From contig CM075654.1 in assembly GCA_037953625.1 (NCBI GenBank), positions 50,661,001-50,725,000 on the forward strand: a stretch of 64,000 nucleotides of DNA. Reading direction: 5' to 3'. Both the position numbers and the translations under genes were made by a program. The notes beneath the pieces were generated by a model. It was not told the DNA's origin. It did not search any database and was given only the letters and a program-made list of their open reading frames with translations. Within the stretch, counting starts at the first letter, position 1, and the number at the start of each line of letters is the position of its first letter. Below are positions 11,681 through 24,500 of this stretch, in pieces. The stretch comes from Crotalaria pallida (taxonomy: Eukaryota > Streptophyta > Magnoliopsida > Fabales > Fabaceae).

Positions 11681-12195
11681 AAAGGGGGAGAAAAATATTA
11701 TTGGAATATTTGCATTGAGAACATGTTTTTGCTTCTTCATCCCATTTTGACATCATGCGCTTTTTAAATTGTTTTTTGGGAAAGAAAATTTTTTTTTATC
11801 CCATAATTACTTTTAATGATGTCAAATAGGGGGAGAAATTGACTATGTATCTATATGTATTTACTCCCTTGTTATTATTAATGTATCTATTCATTGTTTC
11901 AGGGGGAGTATATATACAAAGGGGGAGAAGAACCCTAATCCTGCTAAAGTCTTCTCACCACCTTTTTGATGTTGACAAAAGGGGGAGAAGAATTCTGAGT
12001 ATCATTGGGTATACTAACCATATATGCAGGGGGAGGTTATGAGAATGAAGAGAAACTTTCATGGCTTATTCAATTATTCTCTATTTGTATTTAAATTTCC
12101 TATGATATTATTGGACTATATTGTGCTATATTTGCTGCTTAACGCTTGTGATGCAGAAACTCAGAAAAGGGTTTGTCATCATCAAAAAGGGGGAG
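11681..12195 (+). repeat. Seven GGGGGAG purine tracts upstream of the copia LTR
   Basis: Purine tracts containing GGGGGAG occur near 11684, 11829, 11902, 11921, 11981, 12029 and 12189. The last abuts the LTR and is the expected polypurine tract; the others are similar tracts in the preceding 500 bp. Confidence 0.8.
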
Positions 12196-14429
12196 TGTTG
12201 GAAGTCAAGCTTGCCCCAAAGGACGTAAAGAATAATGCTAGAAGGATTCTAGAAGATAATGTTTTGATGATTACAAACAAGATTCAAAGTTTCAAGCATC
12301 AAGCTTCAAGGCTAAAGTCAAGGCTCAAGCTTCATGTTCAAGTTTAGTATAGCTTGGCCCACAGGAAATTTGTAAGGTAATGAATTTTTATTACAAGTGT
12401 CTAATGGCCAAAATTAGTTTTTCATGTTAAGGAGAAGAAAAGGACTTTTTATGAAAAATGTTTTAATTGCAAAATATGTTTTCATGAAAATCTGTTTTTA
12501 ACTTAGTTTATGAAAAATGTTTTTAATTGCGAAAATAGTTTTTTCTAAAAACATATTTTTTAAAGACTTAACTAATTCACTGTGAAAATATATCTTGACA
12601 ACCTCTAGCTGGATTTCTCTAAATTGTGAAAATCTGTTAAGACAAGTTTTGACAGAGATAATCGATTACTCTTTCAAGATAATCGATTATTTATGTTGCA
12701 TCATAGAAAATCCAGAGAGAGTGTAATCGAGTATTTGAACCTGGCTAATCCATTATTTTTTGTATGAAAGTAATCGATTACTTGGCTCAGATAATCGATT
12801 ATTATGAGTTGCATCATATATTTTTCAGAGGCTGTGTAATCGATTATTTGACCAGTGATAATCGATTATATCAGTTGCATCATATATTAAAAAGAAGTGA
12901 AGTAATCGATTAAATTCTATGTTGTAATCGATTACTGGTTTTTCAAAAGAATTTAAAAGTTTCTATTTTTAAAGGGATAATCGATTATCTTCTTGAAGTA
13001 ATCGATTACCTCAAGTTTTATTGAAAAACGTGTCAGAATCATTTTGATTTATTTCCTGATTTGTTTTTACATAATTGATTCTAATTTATTTTCAAAATTC
13101 GAATTTGAATTTGTTTTTGAAAATATTTCCTTATTTCTTTTTAAGAATCAAATCTTTGATTTATTTCTTAAATCTATTTTATTTGTTTCTGATTTCAAAA
13201 TTGATTTTATTCTATTTTATTTTATTCTTTAAATCTATTTGATTTTATTTTGATTTCAAAAATATTATTTTATTTATTTGATTTCAGAAAATCAATTTTG
13301 AATATTTCCGGATTTGATTTCATTCTTATTTTAAATTTGATTTATTTTCAAAATCAGTTTTGATTTGATTCTGATTCTATTTTTCAAATTCAAAATTTGA
13401 ATTTCAAATATTTTCAAATCATTGGTTTTAATTATTAAATCTTTATGATTTGGTTTTTGATTTTATACATGTGTTAATTGTTGCTTTTATAAAAAGGTTT
13501 TGAATCAAGTTTTTATTTGGATATCGCTCCAACCTTTTTTTCTTCACGTTTTTCTTCTTCTTCTCCTTCTCAATTCTCTGGTTTCATTGTTCATATCTTT
13601 TGAGAAGAAAAACTTTACTTTGGCCTATACACTTGTGATTTAACTTCATTGCCATAGAGTTTTATTGTTGTATTCGTGTTGTATAGAACACACTTTTGTT
13701 AGAGCCTTATATTGTTGTATCCGCACTATTAAGAGTGCAATATAGGTCCTGTACCAATCACTCATACCATAACCAGTGTTGTAAAGGGGTGTGTAACCCT
13801 TAGTGACTAGGGAGTGAATCTCCTAGTACGGACGTGCTGCGTTCGTGGTTGTAGGGTGAGGAACCCTGCTGTGTGGGTAGTGCTAGACGAACGGTGGGGC
13901 ACCTAGTAGTTAGGCTATCTGGTTTGTTGAGGTCCCTGGCGAAAGGAGGTTCCTAGTAGCGTGCGGGGCGCTCTGGTTGTGCTTGGGGACGCGTGGCGTC
14001 TTGGTTTAGTGAAAAGCTCAAGCGGGTCGCTTGGGGACTGGAGTAGGTCGGGTTTGCCGAACCAGGATAAAATCTCCGGTGCAATCTCTTCTATCCCTTA
14101 TCTCTTTATTTTCTGTTGTTATTATCCTTCGTGCATCAAAGCGATTATTTTCATAATAATTAATTTAAAGGATTTTAAATTAATTAGCGCGGTAACGTTT
14201 CTCGTTGTTATCTTTTTAATTCGTATCCGCGCATATTAGTTTTTCTTTATTATTAATATTATTCGCCTAAGTGCAATCGATTTTCAACATTATATTGTTT
14301 TCCGCTGCAAAATCTCTTTAAGTTTGTTGAAAAAGTTTTAAAGAAAATATTTTCCAATGTTTTCATAAACACCCAATTCACCCTCCCCCTCTTGGGTGAC
14401 GGCTGCCAATCCTATCAATAATTCTAACA
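12196..14429 (+). mobile_element. LTR of the truncated copia element
   Basis: 2234 bp, TGTTGG...TAACA, preceded by AAAAAGGGGGAG. It contains the TAATCGATTA array (12656-13016), a long T/A-rich tract (13040-13480) and a TATA-like TATAAAAAGG at 13488-13497. Its 3' part (about 13780-14060) is more GC-rich. Confidence 0.8.
12656..13016 (+). repeat. Array of AATCGATTA palindromes in the copia LTR
   Basis: About ten intact TAATCGATTA-type palindromes plus two degenerate ones (TAATCGAGTA, TAATCCATTA). They are often paired about 20 nt apart and interleaved with GTTGCATCAT, which occurs three times. It lies upstream of the TATA-like box, i.e. in U3. Confidence 0.9.
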
Positions 14430-15467
14430 GCACGTACCCCCTTTTTACACATATCATGGACCACCTCCCACACGACCAGCTCGCTCGTATCATAGTTTCC
14501 GTTTTCGACCTACCCGCTCACACCCTTTTTCTTCGAGAGTCGTCTGCGAGGAGACTCCCCCATCTGATCCGAGGAGCCTAGTTAGGGTCTCACCATCTCC
14601 TGACCCGGTACCCAGTAGTAGGGTACCTACTCCATCGGATGAGATTGAGGAGGACCCTGTGGAGGACGAGAGCGGAGGCGAGCCAGTCGTTCATTCTACC
14701 GAGAGCCAGTGGAGGGACGATGATCCCTAGGTATGTGCATAGGGTACATGATGAGGATCAGGGGATCCGGTGTGAGGATGCTGTGGAGGAGATATTGTTG
14801 CTGTTGTTGATGATGACCGATGATGTTTACTACTTCTACTATCTGGGGTCTAATACTACTACTACTACTACTCCTGCTGCCAGATCTATGTGACCACCTC
14901 TAGAGTTTCATATTTTTGTGATGTATATTTTGTAGATATGCTTTTGAGAACTCTAGGGTTATGGTTTTACTTTTGGTATAGATCTTTATGATGGACTTGT
15001 GTATGGATCTTGGAGATATGACCATGGAACTATGTACTTTATGACTTACTTATATATATATATATGCATATTATGTTTATCTTATAATTAAGCATAGTTC
15101 CACTATTTCCGCTTACTCTGATTTAACTTATTTAAAGAATTCGGCTACGATAGAAATGAATGGTATCAGTTCCGCAAAACGAAAAAAAAGGATGGCATCG
15201 GTTAATTTCTATTATATAAATACGATTTCAAAGTACTGATGTTATCCAGTTTGTGAAAAGGTTTTAGAGAATGCCGAATTCAACACAATAATTAAAATGA
15301 TATGAATTATTCTCTCCAAGAATTCCATGTTTTGGTTGTGCACCCGCTTTTAAAAGAGAAATTTTATTTCTACATTTCCTAAATACTTACAAGTCCATAT
15401 TTTATCTGAGTAATAGTATAATTAGTATATTAATTACTTTGAATTTGATAAAGGGTGTCACACTGAG

Positions 15468-15479
15468 TGGTATCAGAGC
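15468..15479 (+). other. Element B primer binding site (initiator-Met tRNA)
   Basis: TGGTATCAGAGC, five bases after the 5' LTR. It is complementary to the 3' end of plant initiator methionine tRNA and is the usual primer for chromovirus reverse transcription. The 230-bp leader to the gag ATG holds nothing else recognisable. Confidence 0.9.
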
Positions 15480-15711
15480 AAAAGTCAGATCCTGTAGTAG
15501 TTGAAGTAGTCCAGAAAGGTAGACATCAACAACAAGCAGGTATCCACAGGGCATATCTATTGTTTTGAGTGCTAGTATCTTGCTTGATCTGAGCATTAGA
15601 TACAATTGAATGTTTTATTTGAGGTTTTGGTTAAGGCCTTAGTATAGGTGGTGTGATGAATGTTTCCTTAGTTCAACATATGTGACCATAAGTCCATAGC
15701 GCAGGTCTATT

Positions 15712-17140
15712 ATGGCGACTAAAAACCAAAATCACACCAACACGATGTTAGAGAGGATTACCGCAGTGCTAGAGTCCATGCAGCAACAGGGATCTCAACA
15801 ACCACCTCAACCGGTTAACCCACCTCACCAATGCCATGTGGGTAACCTTGAGGCGAAGAGTCTGGCAGATTTTAGGAGTTGTAATCCACCCAAATTCGAA
15901 GGAGGATTTAAACCTGAGGAGGCCAATAAGTGGATTCACACCGTGGACAAGATTTTGAGAACTTTGGATTGCACGGAAGCTCAGAAGGTAGCAATGCAAT
16001 CTACATGCTAGAGGATGAAGCAGAGAATTGGTGGAATCACACGGTTCAGCTCCTACACTATGAAGGAAGGGATGTGAATTGGGGTGTATTTATGGAGAAG
16101 TTTCTCAATAAATACTTCCCTGAGGACTTGAGGAGAAAGAAGGAGGTAGAGTTCTTACAGCTGAAACAAGGAGATATGAGCGTGGGTGAGTACGCGGCCA
16201 AGTTCGAGGAACTGATGAAGTACTCTCCATACTACCAGAACAACCCTGATGAAAGGAGCAAGTGTATCAAGTTTGAGGGAGGCTTAAGGCCCAAACTAAA
16301 GTCAATTTTCAGCTATCAATGGATCCAAAGCTTTCCTGCACTTGTGGACATGTGTAGGATGTATGAAGATGACAAGAAAGCTGAAGAGTTGCAAGCAACA
16401 GAGGGAAAAGATAGCCGAAATTATGGACCTCAAAGGCGCAAGGGTTTCAATAATGAGTTAATAGTCACATAGGTCCCCGAAAGATACCTGTGGAATCAGT
16501 TAGATCCCTGAAAGATTTGTGGAATCTCTTAAACCCCTCAAAGATCAATTTGGCGTCACATTAGTCCCCCCCCCCCCCCATTCAATTTCGTCTGGATTGA
16601 CCAGATGTAATTCTACGTGGCACATTAAATGCTTTGTCGGCCCCAATGCGATGTTGGAATGTTAAGAAGGTGCCACGTTTGGGCCAACAAAGCATTTAAT
16701 GTGTCACATAGGATTCCGTTAGGTCCCTCACTGGGGGATTATTATGATGCCAAATTGATCTTTGAGGGGTTTAAGAGATTCCACAAATCTTTCAGGGACC
16801 TAACTGATTTCAAAATGATCTTTCGGGGGTTTAAGAGATTCCACTAATCTTTCAGGGACCTAACTGGTTCCACAGGTATCTTTCAGGGACCTATGTGACT
16901 ATTAACTCTTCAAAAATCGAGGCAAAGGTCCATATGATCGCCGAGGGAAAGACAAAGGAAAGGTTGGGGGTAATGATGGAAGAAACTTTCGAAGCGAGGC
17001 TCCATTTTGTGACAAGTGTAAGCGCCATCATTATGGCCATTTTTGTTGGGGAACAAGTGGTTGTTTCAACTATGGGAAACTGGGACACTTTGCGAAGGAC
17101 TGCAAGGAACCGGTCAAAGCCAATTCAAGAGGGGCAGCTG
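15712..17140 (+). pseudogene. Element B gag, broken
   Basis: Capsid/nucleocapsid gene starting ATGGCGACTAAAAACC. It shows a retrotransposon gag core (FEGGFKPEEANKW, then YMLEDEAENWWNH, FLNKYFPEDLRRKKEVEF, MSVGEYAAKFEELMKY). A one-base deletion near 15995 shifts the frame. A MITE with its 9-bp target repeat (16455-16917) interrupts it. After the MITE the frame runs through a zinc-binding region (17008-17103; CDKCKRHHYGHFC and CFNYGKLGHFAKDC), where one knuckle Cys is Tyr. Phase arithmetic across the MITE puts this in frame with the protease, so gag-pol was probably one ORF. Confidence 0.85.
16455..16908. mobile_element. MITE with 9-bp TSD inserted in element B gag
   Basis: 454 bp with terminal inverted repeats starting GAGTTAATAGTCACATAGGT, extending over 100 bp and including internally repeated CTTTCAGGGACCTAACTG-like units on the right arm. 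Flanks TTCAATAAT (16446-16454) and TTCAAAAAT (16909-16917) are a 9-bp duplication with one mismatch, suggesting a Mutator-type origin. A run of about 15 C lies near 16566-16580. Confidence 0.9.
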
Positions 17141-17148
17141 ATAGGCCC

Positions 17149-19506
17149 GTGGTTCAAGGAAGGGTTTTCACACTTAGTGGTGTGGAGGCAAGCCGATCTT
17201 CTGATCTTGTGCAAGGTAATTACTTACTAAATGGTCAGCTTTGTAATGTTTTGTTTGATTCTGGTGCAACGCATTCATTTGTTTCATATGAATATGTAAA
17301 TCGTTTGAGTCTACCTATGTCTGAATTGTCATACACTCTGAAAGTAGAAACCCCTACTAATGCTCCTGTAGTTGTTTCTAGAGCTTGTCTTAACTATTGT
17401 ATAGAAGTGTTAGGGCAAACCTCTAAGGTAGATTTGATCTGTTTACCCTTATCGCAATTGGAGGTGATCTTGGGAATGGACTGGTTGGGTCGAAACCAAG
17501 TAATCATCGATTGTGATAGAAAAGTCGTGATCTATAGAAACCCAAAACCCTCTGGCTATATGTTCTTGTTCAACACTGAAGTGGAGGAGAAAGGCCCAAG
17601 GATTGAAGAGATCTCCGTAGTCAGAGACTTTCCGGAGGTATTCGCTGATGAGATACCTGGTTTGCCACCGAAGAGAGAGATTGAATTCGGAATTGATTTA
17701 GTTCCGGGAGCTGGTCCCATTTCTATCGCTCCTTATAGAATGGCACCACCGAAAATGGCTGAGATGAAGAAGCAGATTGAAGAATTGTTGCAGAAGCAGA
17801 TGATCCGACCAAGTGTGTCACCATGGGCTGCTCCGGTTTTGTTCGTCAAGAAGAAAGATGGTAGTATGAGGATGTGCATCGACTACCGATAGTTGAACAA
17901 GGTCACAATCAAGAATAAGTATCCTTTACCAAGGATCGATGACCTTATGGATCAAGTTCGTGGGGCTTCAGTATTTTCCAAGATTGATCTGAGATCAGGG
18001 TATCATCAGATCAGGATTAGACAAGATGATATCTCCAAGACTGCATTTCGATCCCGATACGGGCATTATGAGTATGTTGTGATGTCGTTCGGATTGACTA
18101 ATGCACCAGCTATTTTCATGGACTACATGAATCGAATCTTTAGACCCTATTTAGATTCATTCGTGGTTGTGTTCATTGACGATATCCTTATTTACTCCAA
18201 GAACCCGGAGGAGCATGCTGAACACTTGAGGATAGTGTTGAGTATCCTGAAGGAGAAGCAGTTGTACACCAAACTTGCAAAGTGTGAGTTCTGGCTGGAG
18301 GAGGTTAAGGTTTTGGGGCATGTGATCTCGAACAAGGGGATAACAGTTGACCCAGCGAAAGTAAGTTCAGTTTTACAATGGGAACAACCGAAGTCGGTCA
18401 CGGAAGTGAGGAGCTTTTTTGGTTTGGCTGGTTACTACAGAAGATTTATAGAAGGTTTCTCTAGGATAGCGCTACCCTTGACGAAGTTATCTCGGAAAGA
18501 CCAACTCTTTATCAGGGATGAGAAGTGTGAAAGAAGTTTCCGAGAATTAAAGGAAAGACTAACATCATCTCCTGTGATGGTTTTGCCTGATCCACAGAAG
18601 GATTTCGAGGTGTATTGTGACGCGTCGAAACAAGGACTTGGGAGTGTTTTGATGCAAGATGGGAAAGTACTTGCTTACGCCTCGAGACAGCTAAAAGCTC
18701 ATGAAATGAACTATCCAACTCATGATTTAGAGCTGGCAGCTGTCGTCTTCGCTCTAAAGATTTGGAGGCACTACCTATATGGCACTATGTTCCGGGTATT
18801 TAGTGACCATAAGAGCTTAAAGTACCTCTTTGACCAAAAAGAGTTGAACATGAGGCAACGCCGATGGATGGAGTTCTTGAAGGATTATGAGTTCGAGCTT
18901 CATTACCATCCTGGGAAAGCAAACGTGGTGGCAAATGCATTGAGTCGAAAAGCAATGCATATCAGTTCGATGATGGTCAAATAAGCCGCATTGATAGAGG
19001 AATTTAGAGATTTGAGCTTGACGATGCAAGTGGAGCCGACAAGTGTCAAGATGGGAATGCTGCAAATTGCTAATGAATTCTTGCAAAGGATTCGTGAGTT
19101 GCAACAAGAATATGAGGGGCTTAAGGAAAAGAGGAAGCTTATGGAAGAAGGCAAGGAGTTAGAGTTCCAAGAGGGAAAGGATGGAATCCTTCGTTTTAGA
19201 ACAAGGATTTGTGTACCTGACAATCTAGAGGTAAGGAGGATGATTTTGGATGAAGCGCATAAGAGCAAGATGAGTATGCATCCGGGAGCTACCAAAATGT
19301 ATCAGGACCTGAAGAAGATATTTTGGTGGTCTGGTTTAAAGAAAGATGTGGCTAGTTACGTGGCGTGTTGTCTGGTGTGCCAGAAGGAGAAGGTGGAACA
19401 CCAAGGGCCAGGAGGAGAATTACTTCCCTTAGAGATTCCATTATGGAAGTGGGATAGTATCTCGATGGATTTCGTGTCTGGATTGCCAAGGACAGCTACT
19501 GGTCAT
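17149..19506 (+). pseudogene. Element B pol, 5' part: protease, RT, RNase H, integrase N-terminus
   Basis: Protease (LFDSGATHSFVS near 17251-17286), reverse transcriptase (LFVKKKDGSMRMCIDYR; FSKIDLRSGYHQIRI; VFIDDILIYSK catalytic box), RNase H (FEVYCDASKQGLGSVLMQ; YASRQLKAHEMNYPTHDLEL) and the integrase zinc region and first catalytic Asp (HPGATKMYQDLKKIFWW; CLVCQKEK; ISMDFVSGLPRT). TAG at 17890-17892 replaces the Gln after CIDYR, and TAA at 18982-18984 breaks the RNase H/integrase linker. Element C interrupts it after 19506. The rest is at 38537-39538; subtracting C plus one target repeat keeps the frame. The active-site residues seen are intact, so the defects look secondary. Confidence 0.92.
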
Positions 19507-20623
19507 TGATGAGCATTTTATTTCCCATTTTTCCTTGCATTATTTTACTCCTATTATTGATACTTGTTGCCTATTTGACATTGTTTAGCTTGATTTAGTG
19601 ATTTAGAGTTTATTGGACTACTATTCTGAATATTGTTTAATTTGGGATTATTTAGCCTAATTAATTCTATTTCTATTTTCAGGTCATATTTGGCACAAGG
19701 GCTTTTTGGACATTTTGGGAATGAAGATTTAATTTTGGAAGAGAAGATATATGATGAAGTGAAGATTGTAATCTATCTTTAGGATTAGTTGAGATTTAGT
19801 TATATCTTTTAAGATTTAGATTTTATCTATAAGATATTTTTAGATTTAATTTAGAGATAAGCTTTCCTTAGGATTTGGGCCCATGATTTAGGCCCGTTTT
19901 GTGATTTAAAAAGCCAAATTCGTGTAAACCCTTGAGAGAGCTTCCATTCACGTTTTTTACATTCTCTCTCATAGAGAAGGCTTAGTTTTGCTCTCCAAGC
20001 TTGTGGAGGCTGCTAGGGTTTCTCTTTCTTCCCTTTCTACACGTTTTTGGTATTTTTCTTCATGGAAGGCTAAACTCTTAGGTTAAATCCCTTTGGTAAT
20101 GTATCACATACTCTTGAGGTTTTGTTCTTAATGCTATTTCGTTTTTATTCACTGTTTTCATGCTTATTGATATGTTATGGTTCGCTTAGTTCCATTATAT
20201 AGAGATAATCCATGTGTATGAATGCTTAATTTATGCAAACTCGTAAAAACTCCATGCTTTGGCTTTTAATGCTTAATTAGAGGTTTGGGTTTTGGGGTGA
20301 GAATTGAATTTTCGCTTAGTATTTAATTCTCACGAGTTGGACAGTGAAGAGGAAAGAAATTGACCTTTTGTGACCGATGATAGAGTTGTGAACGCGAGCC
20401 AAAGGGGTTTATCCGCTTTTCCTTATCTGTTTCTTCGTTCTGATTTAATTCTGTTTTGATTTCAATTATTCAATATTCAATATAAAAAAACCCCCCTGTT
20501 TTCTATGCATACTATGTGTTCGACCTTTTGCTTGATAAGATATTCCTTGGGAGACGACCTAGGAGTCACTTCCTAGTACTATACTTAAACTGTTTTTATT
20601 TGTATCGGGTACGGCCTCGATCA
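19507..20623 (+). mobile_element. Element C LTR 1
   Basis: TGATGAGCATTTTATTTCCC...GGCCTCGATCA, 1117 bp. By eye it differs from LTR2 by one substitution and one base in a C run. Confidence 0.95.
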
Positions 20624-20625
20624 AA

Positions 20626-20644
20626 TTTGGCGCCGTTGCCGGGG
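20626..20644 (+). other. Element C copy 1 primer binding site (tRNA-Asp)
   Basis: TTTGGCGCCGTTGCCGGGG, two bases after LTR1. It is complementary to the 3' end of plant tRNA-Asp, the usual Athila primer. The same motif follows LTR2 (29580-29598) and the element D LTR. Confidence 0.9.
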
Positions 20645-21538
20645 AGTATCGGTTCTTGCCAAAGGTCATTAGCAGTTAGTTAGTGTCGTAGTTAGTATAG
20701 TTATTATAGTGTGTCGTGTCTGATTTAGGGTCTAGTAGTCAATTCTGATAACCGGTTGAAGTTGCACTGTTTGCTGTTTTGCTATTTTGTTGCAATTAGT
20801 GTATTTGATTGATTCTGTGGTTGCTAGTTCACATAGTTGTGGGTGGAATTTTTGCACGAAAATTTATATCCACACTACTTTTATCATATAAAAAGGTTTT
20901 GAGGCACCACGATCACTCAGATCACCACTGGTTGTGAGTTCCATAAAAATTTTCCAAGTTTTAGCAGCACTTTCTTCAAATCGTCGCAACTTTTGACCCG
21001 TAACTCGGAATTTGACGAATTTTATATCAAATCGAAGGGAATTTTCTGAATAATCTGATTTTTCTCACTGCGTCAGAAAACTCCTTCATCTGGTTCCTGA
21101 AAAAGCCGTTTTACTATTTCTTTTTTATTTTACAAGTTTTATTTTCTTAGTTTTTGGTCTCTGATTTAATTGTTTGCCTTGGTTCCCTTTTGAATTTTGT
21201 CCTCAAACTTTTTGTGGTATGTTTTCATGATTTTAGGGTGCTGAAAAAAATAAAGGAAAAAATTTTAAAAAATAAAAAAATTTTGTTGCCTATTTTGGTC
21301 ATGTATATTAGTGACAGTTTGCTATGCTACATGGTGTTCTGTTCAGTACATGACTAGGGGCAACCCAAGCTACTTGCATCCATATAACCCTGAAATTGAT
21401 AGAACTTATCACAGACTAGTTAGACAAAATAGGAACCAGTCCATAGGTAGTGAGTCTATTGAGTCTTTACATAGTGAGTCTGCTTCTTTTTCTTCTATTC
21501 CTATAAATTCTGATTCTTAATCTGATTATTCTGAAAAT
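20645..21538 (+). other. Element C copy 1 leader and N-terminal gag extension with stop
   Basis: Untranslated leader, then an ATG at 21350 that opens a frame continuous with the gag ATG at 21539 (63 codons upstream), except for TAA at 21518-21520. Copy 2 reads TAT there, so the ancestral gag probably began at MTRGNPSYLHPYNPEIDRTY. A 67-codon ORF at 21154-21357, present in both copies, shows no family signature. Confidence 0.65.
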
Positions 21539-24500
21539 ATGGCTCAACCTCCACCACGTGAGAGGACATTGAGGGAGCTGGCTGCACCTGATTTCACTAT
21601 TGAAGATTTGTGCATCCAGTATCCCGATGACCCGTATGAGCTAAGGTCTGGACTAATTTATTTGTTGCCCAAGTTTAATGGTCTTGCCGGTGAGGATCCT
21701 CATAAACATCTCAAGCAGTTCCATATTGTCTGTGCTACTATGAAACCACATGATGTGCAAGAGGATCATGTTTGTCTTAAGGCATTCCCACACTCCCTAG
21801 AGGGGCTAGCCAAGGATTGGTTGTACGATCTGGCCCCTGGTTCTATCACAGTCTGGGATGACCTGAAGAGGGCATTTTTGGAGAAATTCTTCCCTGCATG
21901 CAGAACAACAGCAATCCGAAAGGATATATCAGGCATCAGGCAACAAAGTGGAGAAAGTCTCTACGAGTATTGGGAGAGATTCAAGAGACTGTGTGCGAGC
22001 TGCCCCCACCATCAGATCTCAGAGCAGCTGCTTATTCAATATTTCTATGAAGGTCTCAACCTCATGGAGAGAAACATGCTTGATGCTGCAAGTGGTGGTG
22101 CCCTAGGAGACATGACACCTTTAGAAGCCAGAGTCAAGATTGAGAAGATGGCTTCCAATTGTCAACAATTCCATGCAAGGGGCAACAGCGATGCAATCAT
22201 AGTGAGAGGAGTGAATGATGTTGGCACAAGTTCTGGTAAGGTTGAGAAGCTTGAACAGAAGATAGATTCACTTATAACTTTGGTCACTCAATTGGCCATC
22301 AACCAGAAGAAGTTGTCCCTGCCTGCTAGATTATGTGGCATATGCACATCCGCTGAGCACCCCACAGATGCATGCCCTTCTGTGCAGCAGCCCACGACTG
22401 GTGCTGACCAACCTGAGGCATATGCCGCCAACATCTTCAATAGTAGAAACCAGCAGCCACAGAACTTTGATCTCTCTACCAATAGATACAACCCTGGTTG
22501 GAGGAACCATCCCAACCTGAGATGGTCTGATCAGCAGCAACCTTCACAGGTTCAATTTCAGAACAATTCTAGACCACCATATGTACCTCCTCCAGTCCAG
22601 CAACAGAGACAACAACAGGCTAATTCTGCACCACCAGCTCCTAGTACTGAGCAGCAGTCTTCATTGGAAGAGCTGATGAAACAGATGACCATGCAAAATC
22701 TCCAATTCCAACAGGAAACTAGAGCATCCATTCAAAGACAAGAGGACTCAATTCAATCTTTGACCAATCAGATGGGACAGATGGCAACAACAATCAACAC
22801 TATGCAATCTCAGAATTCTAACAAGTTGCCATCCCAAACAGTGATCAATCCAAACCAGAATGTGAATGCCATTAGTCTAAGGTCAGGGAAGCAGATTGTC
22901 ACACCCACACCAGAATCTGACCTCAACAAAGATGATCTAGTTTCAACCAACAAGAAGAGCCAAATGGTCGAGGAGAGTGAGCACACAAGTACCAGAAAAT
23001 CCCATCCAGCTCAGCCTTCCACAAGCACAACACCTGCTGCTGCCCAACAACCACCCCCCATTCCTCTTCCTTTCCCACCAAGGGGGGTGACTCAAAGCAA
23101 GAAAATGGAAGAGATTGACAAAGAGATACTTGACACATTCAGGAAGGTGGAAGTCAACATACCCCTTCTTGATGCAATCAAGCAGATTCCAAGGTATGCA
23201 AAGTTCTTGAAGGATCTATGCACACACAAACGGAAGCTCAAGGGCAATGAGAGGATCAACATGGGAAGAAATGTCTCTGCTCTTATAGGTAAACCCGTCC
23301 CTCATATTCCTGAAAAGTGTAAGGATCCTGGAACTTTCTCTGTGCCTTGTATCATAGGTAATACTAAATTTGAGAATGCTTTGCTAGATTTAGGAGCATC
23401 TATTAATGTTATGCCTATGTCTGTTTTCAAGTCTCTTTCACTTGGACCCCTTCAACCTACGGGTGTGGTTATTCATTTGGCAAATAGATCTACTGCCTAC
23501 CCCGCAGGTTTGATAGAGGATGTCCTGGTTCGGGTTGAAGAGCTTATCTTTCCTGCTGATTTTTATATTCTTGATATGGAAGAGGACACCTCTTGTAGTG
23601 CTGTCCCTATCATATTAGGGAGACCATTTTTGAAAACAGCCCGAACCAAGATAGATGTGCATGCAGGTACACTTTCCATGGAATTTGATGACAGTGTGGT
23701 TCGATTCAATATTTTTGATGCTATGAAACATTTTTCTGATGACCACTCTGTTTTTCATGTTGACTTGATTGATGATCTGATTGATGAGAATGTTCTAGAC
23801 TTTTTGCATGATTATGATTTGTCATCTTTCACTAGCTCATTTACTTGTTCTGCATGTTCTGATTCCGAAATGTGCACTGCATGCATTGAAATTGACCAGT
23901 TTTTAAATTCTGCTACTGCATCTGTTGATTCATATGATATTGATTCAGATCATGCTAACCCCATTTCTGTTTTGCATGAGTCTAATTCACTTGTTCAGGT
24001 GCAGGCGGCAGAATCCAATTCTGCTGCTCTTTTAGTTCCATCTGTGATGCAGGCACCTTTATTGGACCTGAAGCCCCTTCCTCCTCATCTCAAATATGCT
24101 TACTTGGAGGCTGAGCAGAAACTTCCAGTGATCATCTCTACCTCCCTTTCTGTTGCTCAAGAGAAGCAACTACTGGATGTGATTAGAGCAAACAAAAAGG
24201 CAATAGGATGGACTTTGGCAGACATACCTGGTATTAGCCCCTCCATGTGCATGCATCGGATTTTATTGGAGGATGGGGCTAAACCAGTGAGACAACCCCA
24301 GAGACGGTTGAACCCCCAGATTCTTGATGTGGTGAAGAAAGAGGTCACCAAGCTACTGCAAGCTGGCATTATCTACCCCATTTCAGATAGCACTTGGGTA
24401 AGCCCGGTTCAAGTAGTTCCCAAGAAGTCTGGGGTGACAGTTGTCAAAAATGAGAAGGATGAGCTGATTCCCACTAGAGTGCAGAACAGTTGGAGAGTTT

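Larger units (their letters stand above)
10394..14429 (+). mobile_element. Truncated SIRE-like copia element: 3' internal end plus LTR
   Basis: It holds 1.8 kb of copia 3' internal sequence (10394-12195) followed by a 2.23-kb LTR (12196-14429, TGTTGGAAG...TTCTAACA). The right edge is exactly the LTR end, and B LTR sequence resumes at once. The left edge is a break inside the copia; the matching 0.9 kb of B LTR, the copia 5' LTR and most of its coding region are gone. The simplest reading is insertion of a full element followed by one deletion. The repeated GGGGGAG tracts and the long 3' region fit the SIRE/Maximus group. Short ORFs (e.g. 10394-10792) show no recognised domain and may be remains of an env-like region. 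Confidence 0.75.
8723..15462 (+). mobile_element. Element B 5' LTR, enlarged by a copia remnant
   Basis: 8723-10393 matches 39581-41252 and 14430-15462 matches the part of the 3' LTR from about 42171 to 43231. Between them lies copia DNA (10394-14429) in place of about 0.9 kb of LTR. A TATA box TATAAAAG is at 9145-9152. A short TA repeat near 15050 and a CTA repeat near 14860 are smaller than their 3' LTR counterparts. Confidence 0.9.

Noticed and set aside
12656..13016. Possible CRISPR-like array of short repeats
   Set aside because: Motifs are 9-10 bp palindromes at irregular spacing within a plant LTR; no repeat-spacer regularity and no cas genes.
13044..13232. Phe/Leu-rich 62-codon ORF in the copia LTR
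   Set aside because: Read-through of T/A-rich low-complexity DNA.
21154..21357. 67-codon ORF in both element C leaders
   Set aside because: Identical in both copies only because the copies are recent; hydrophobic, AT-driven composition and no known motif.
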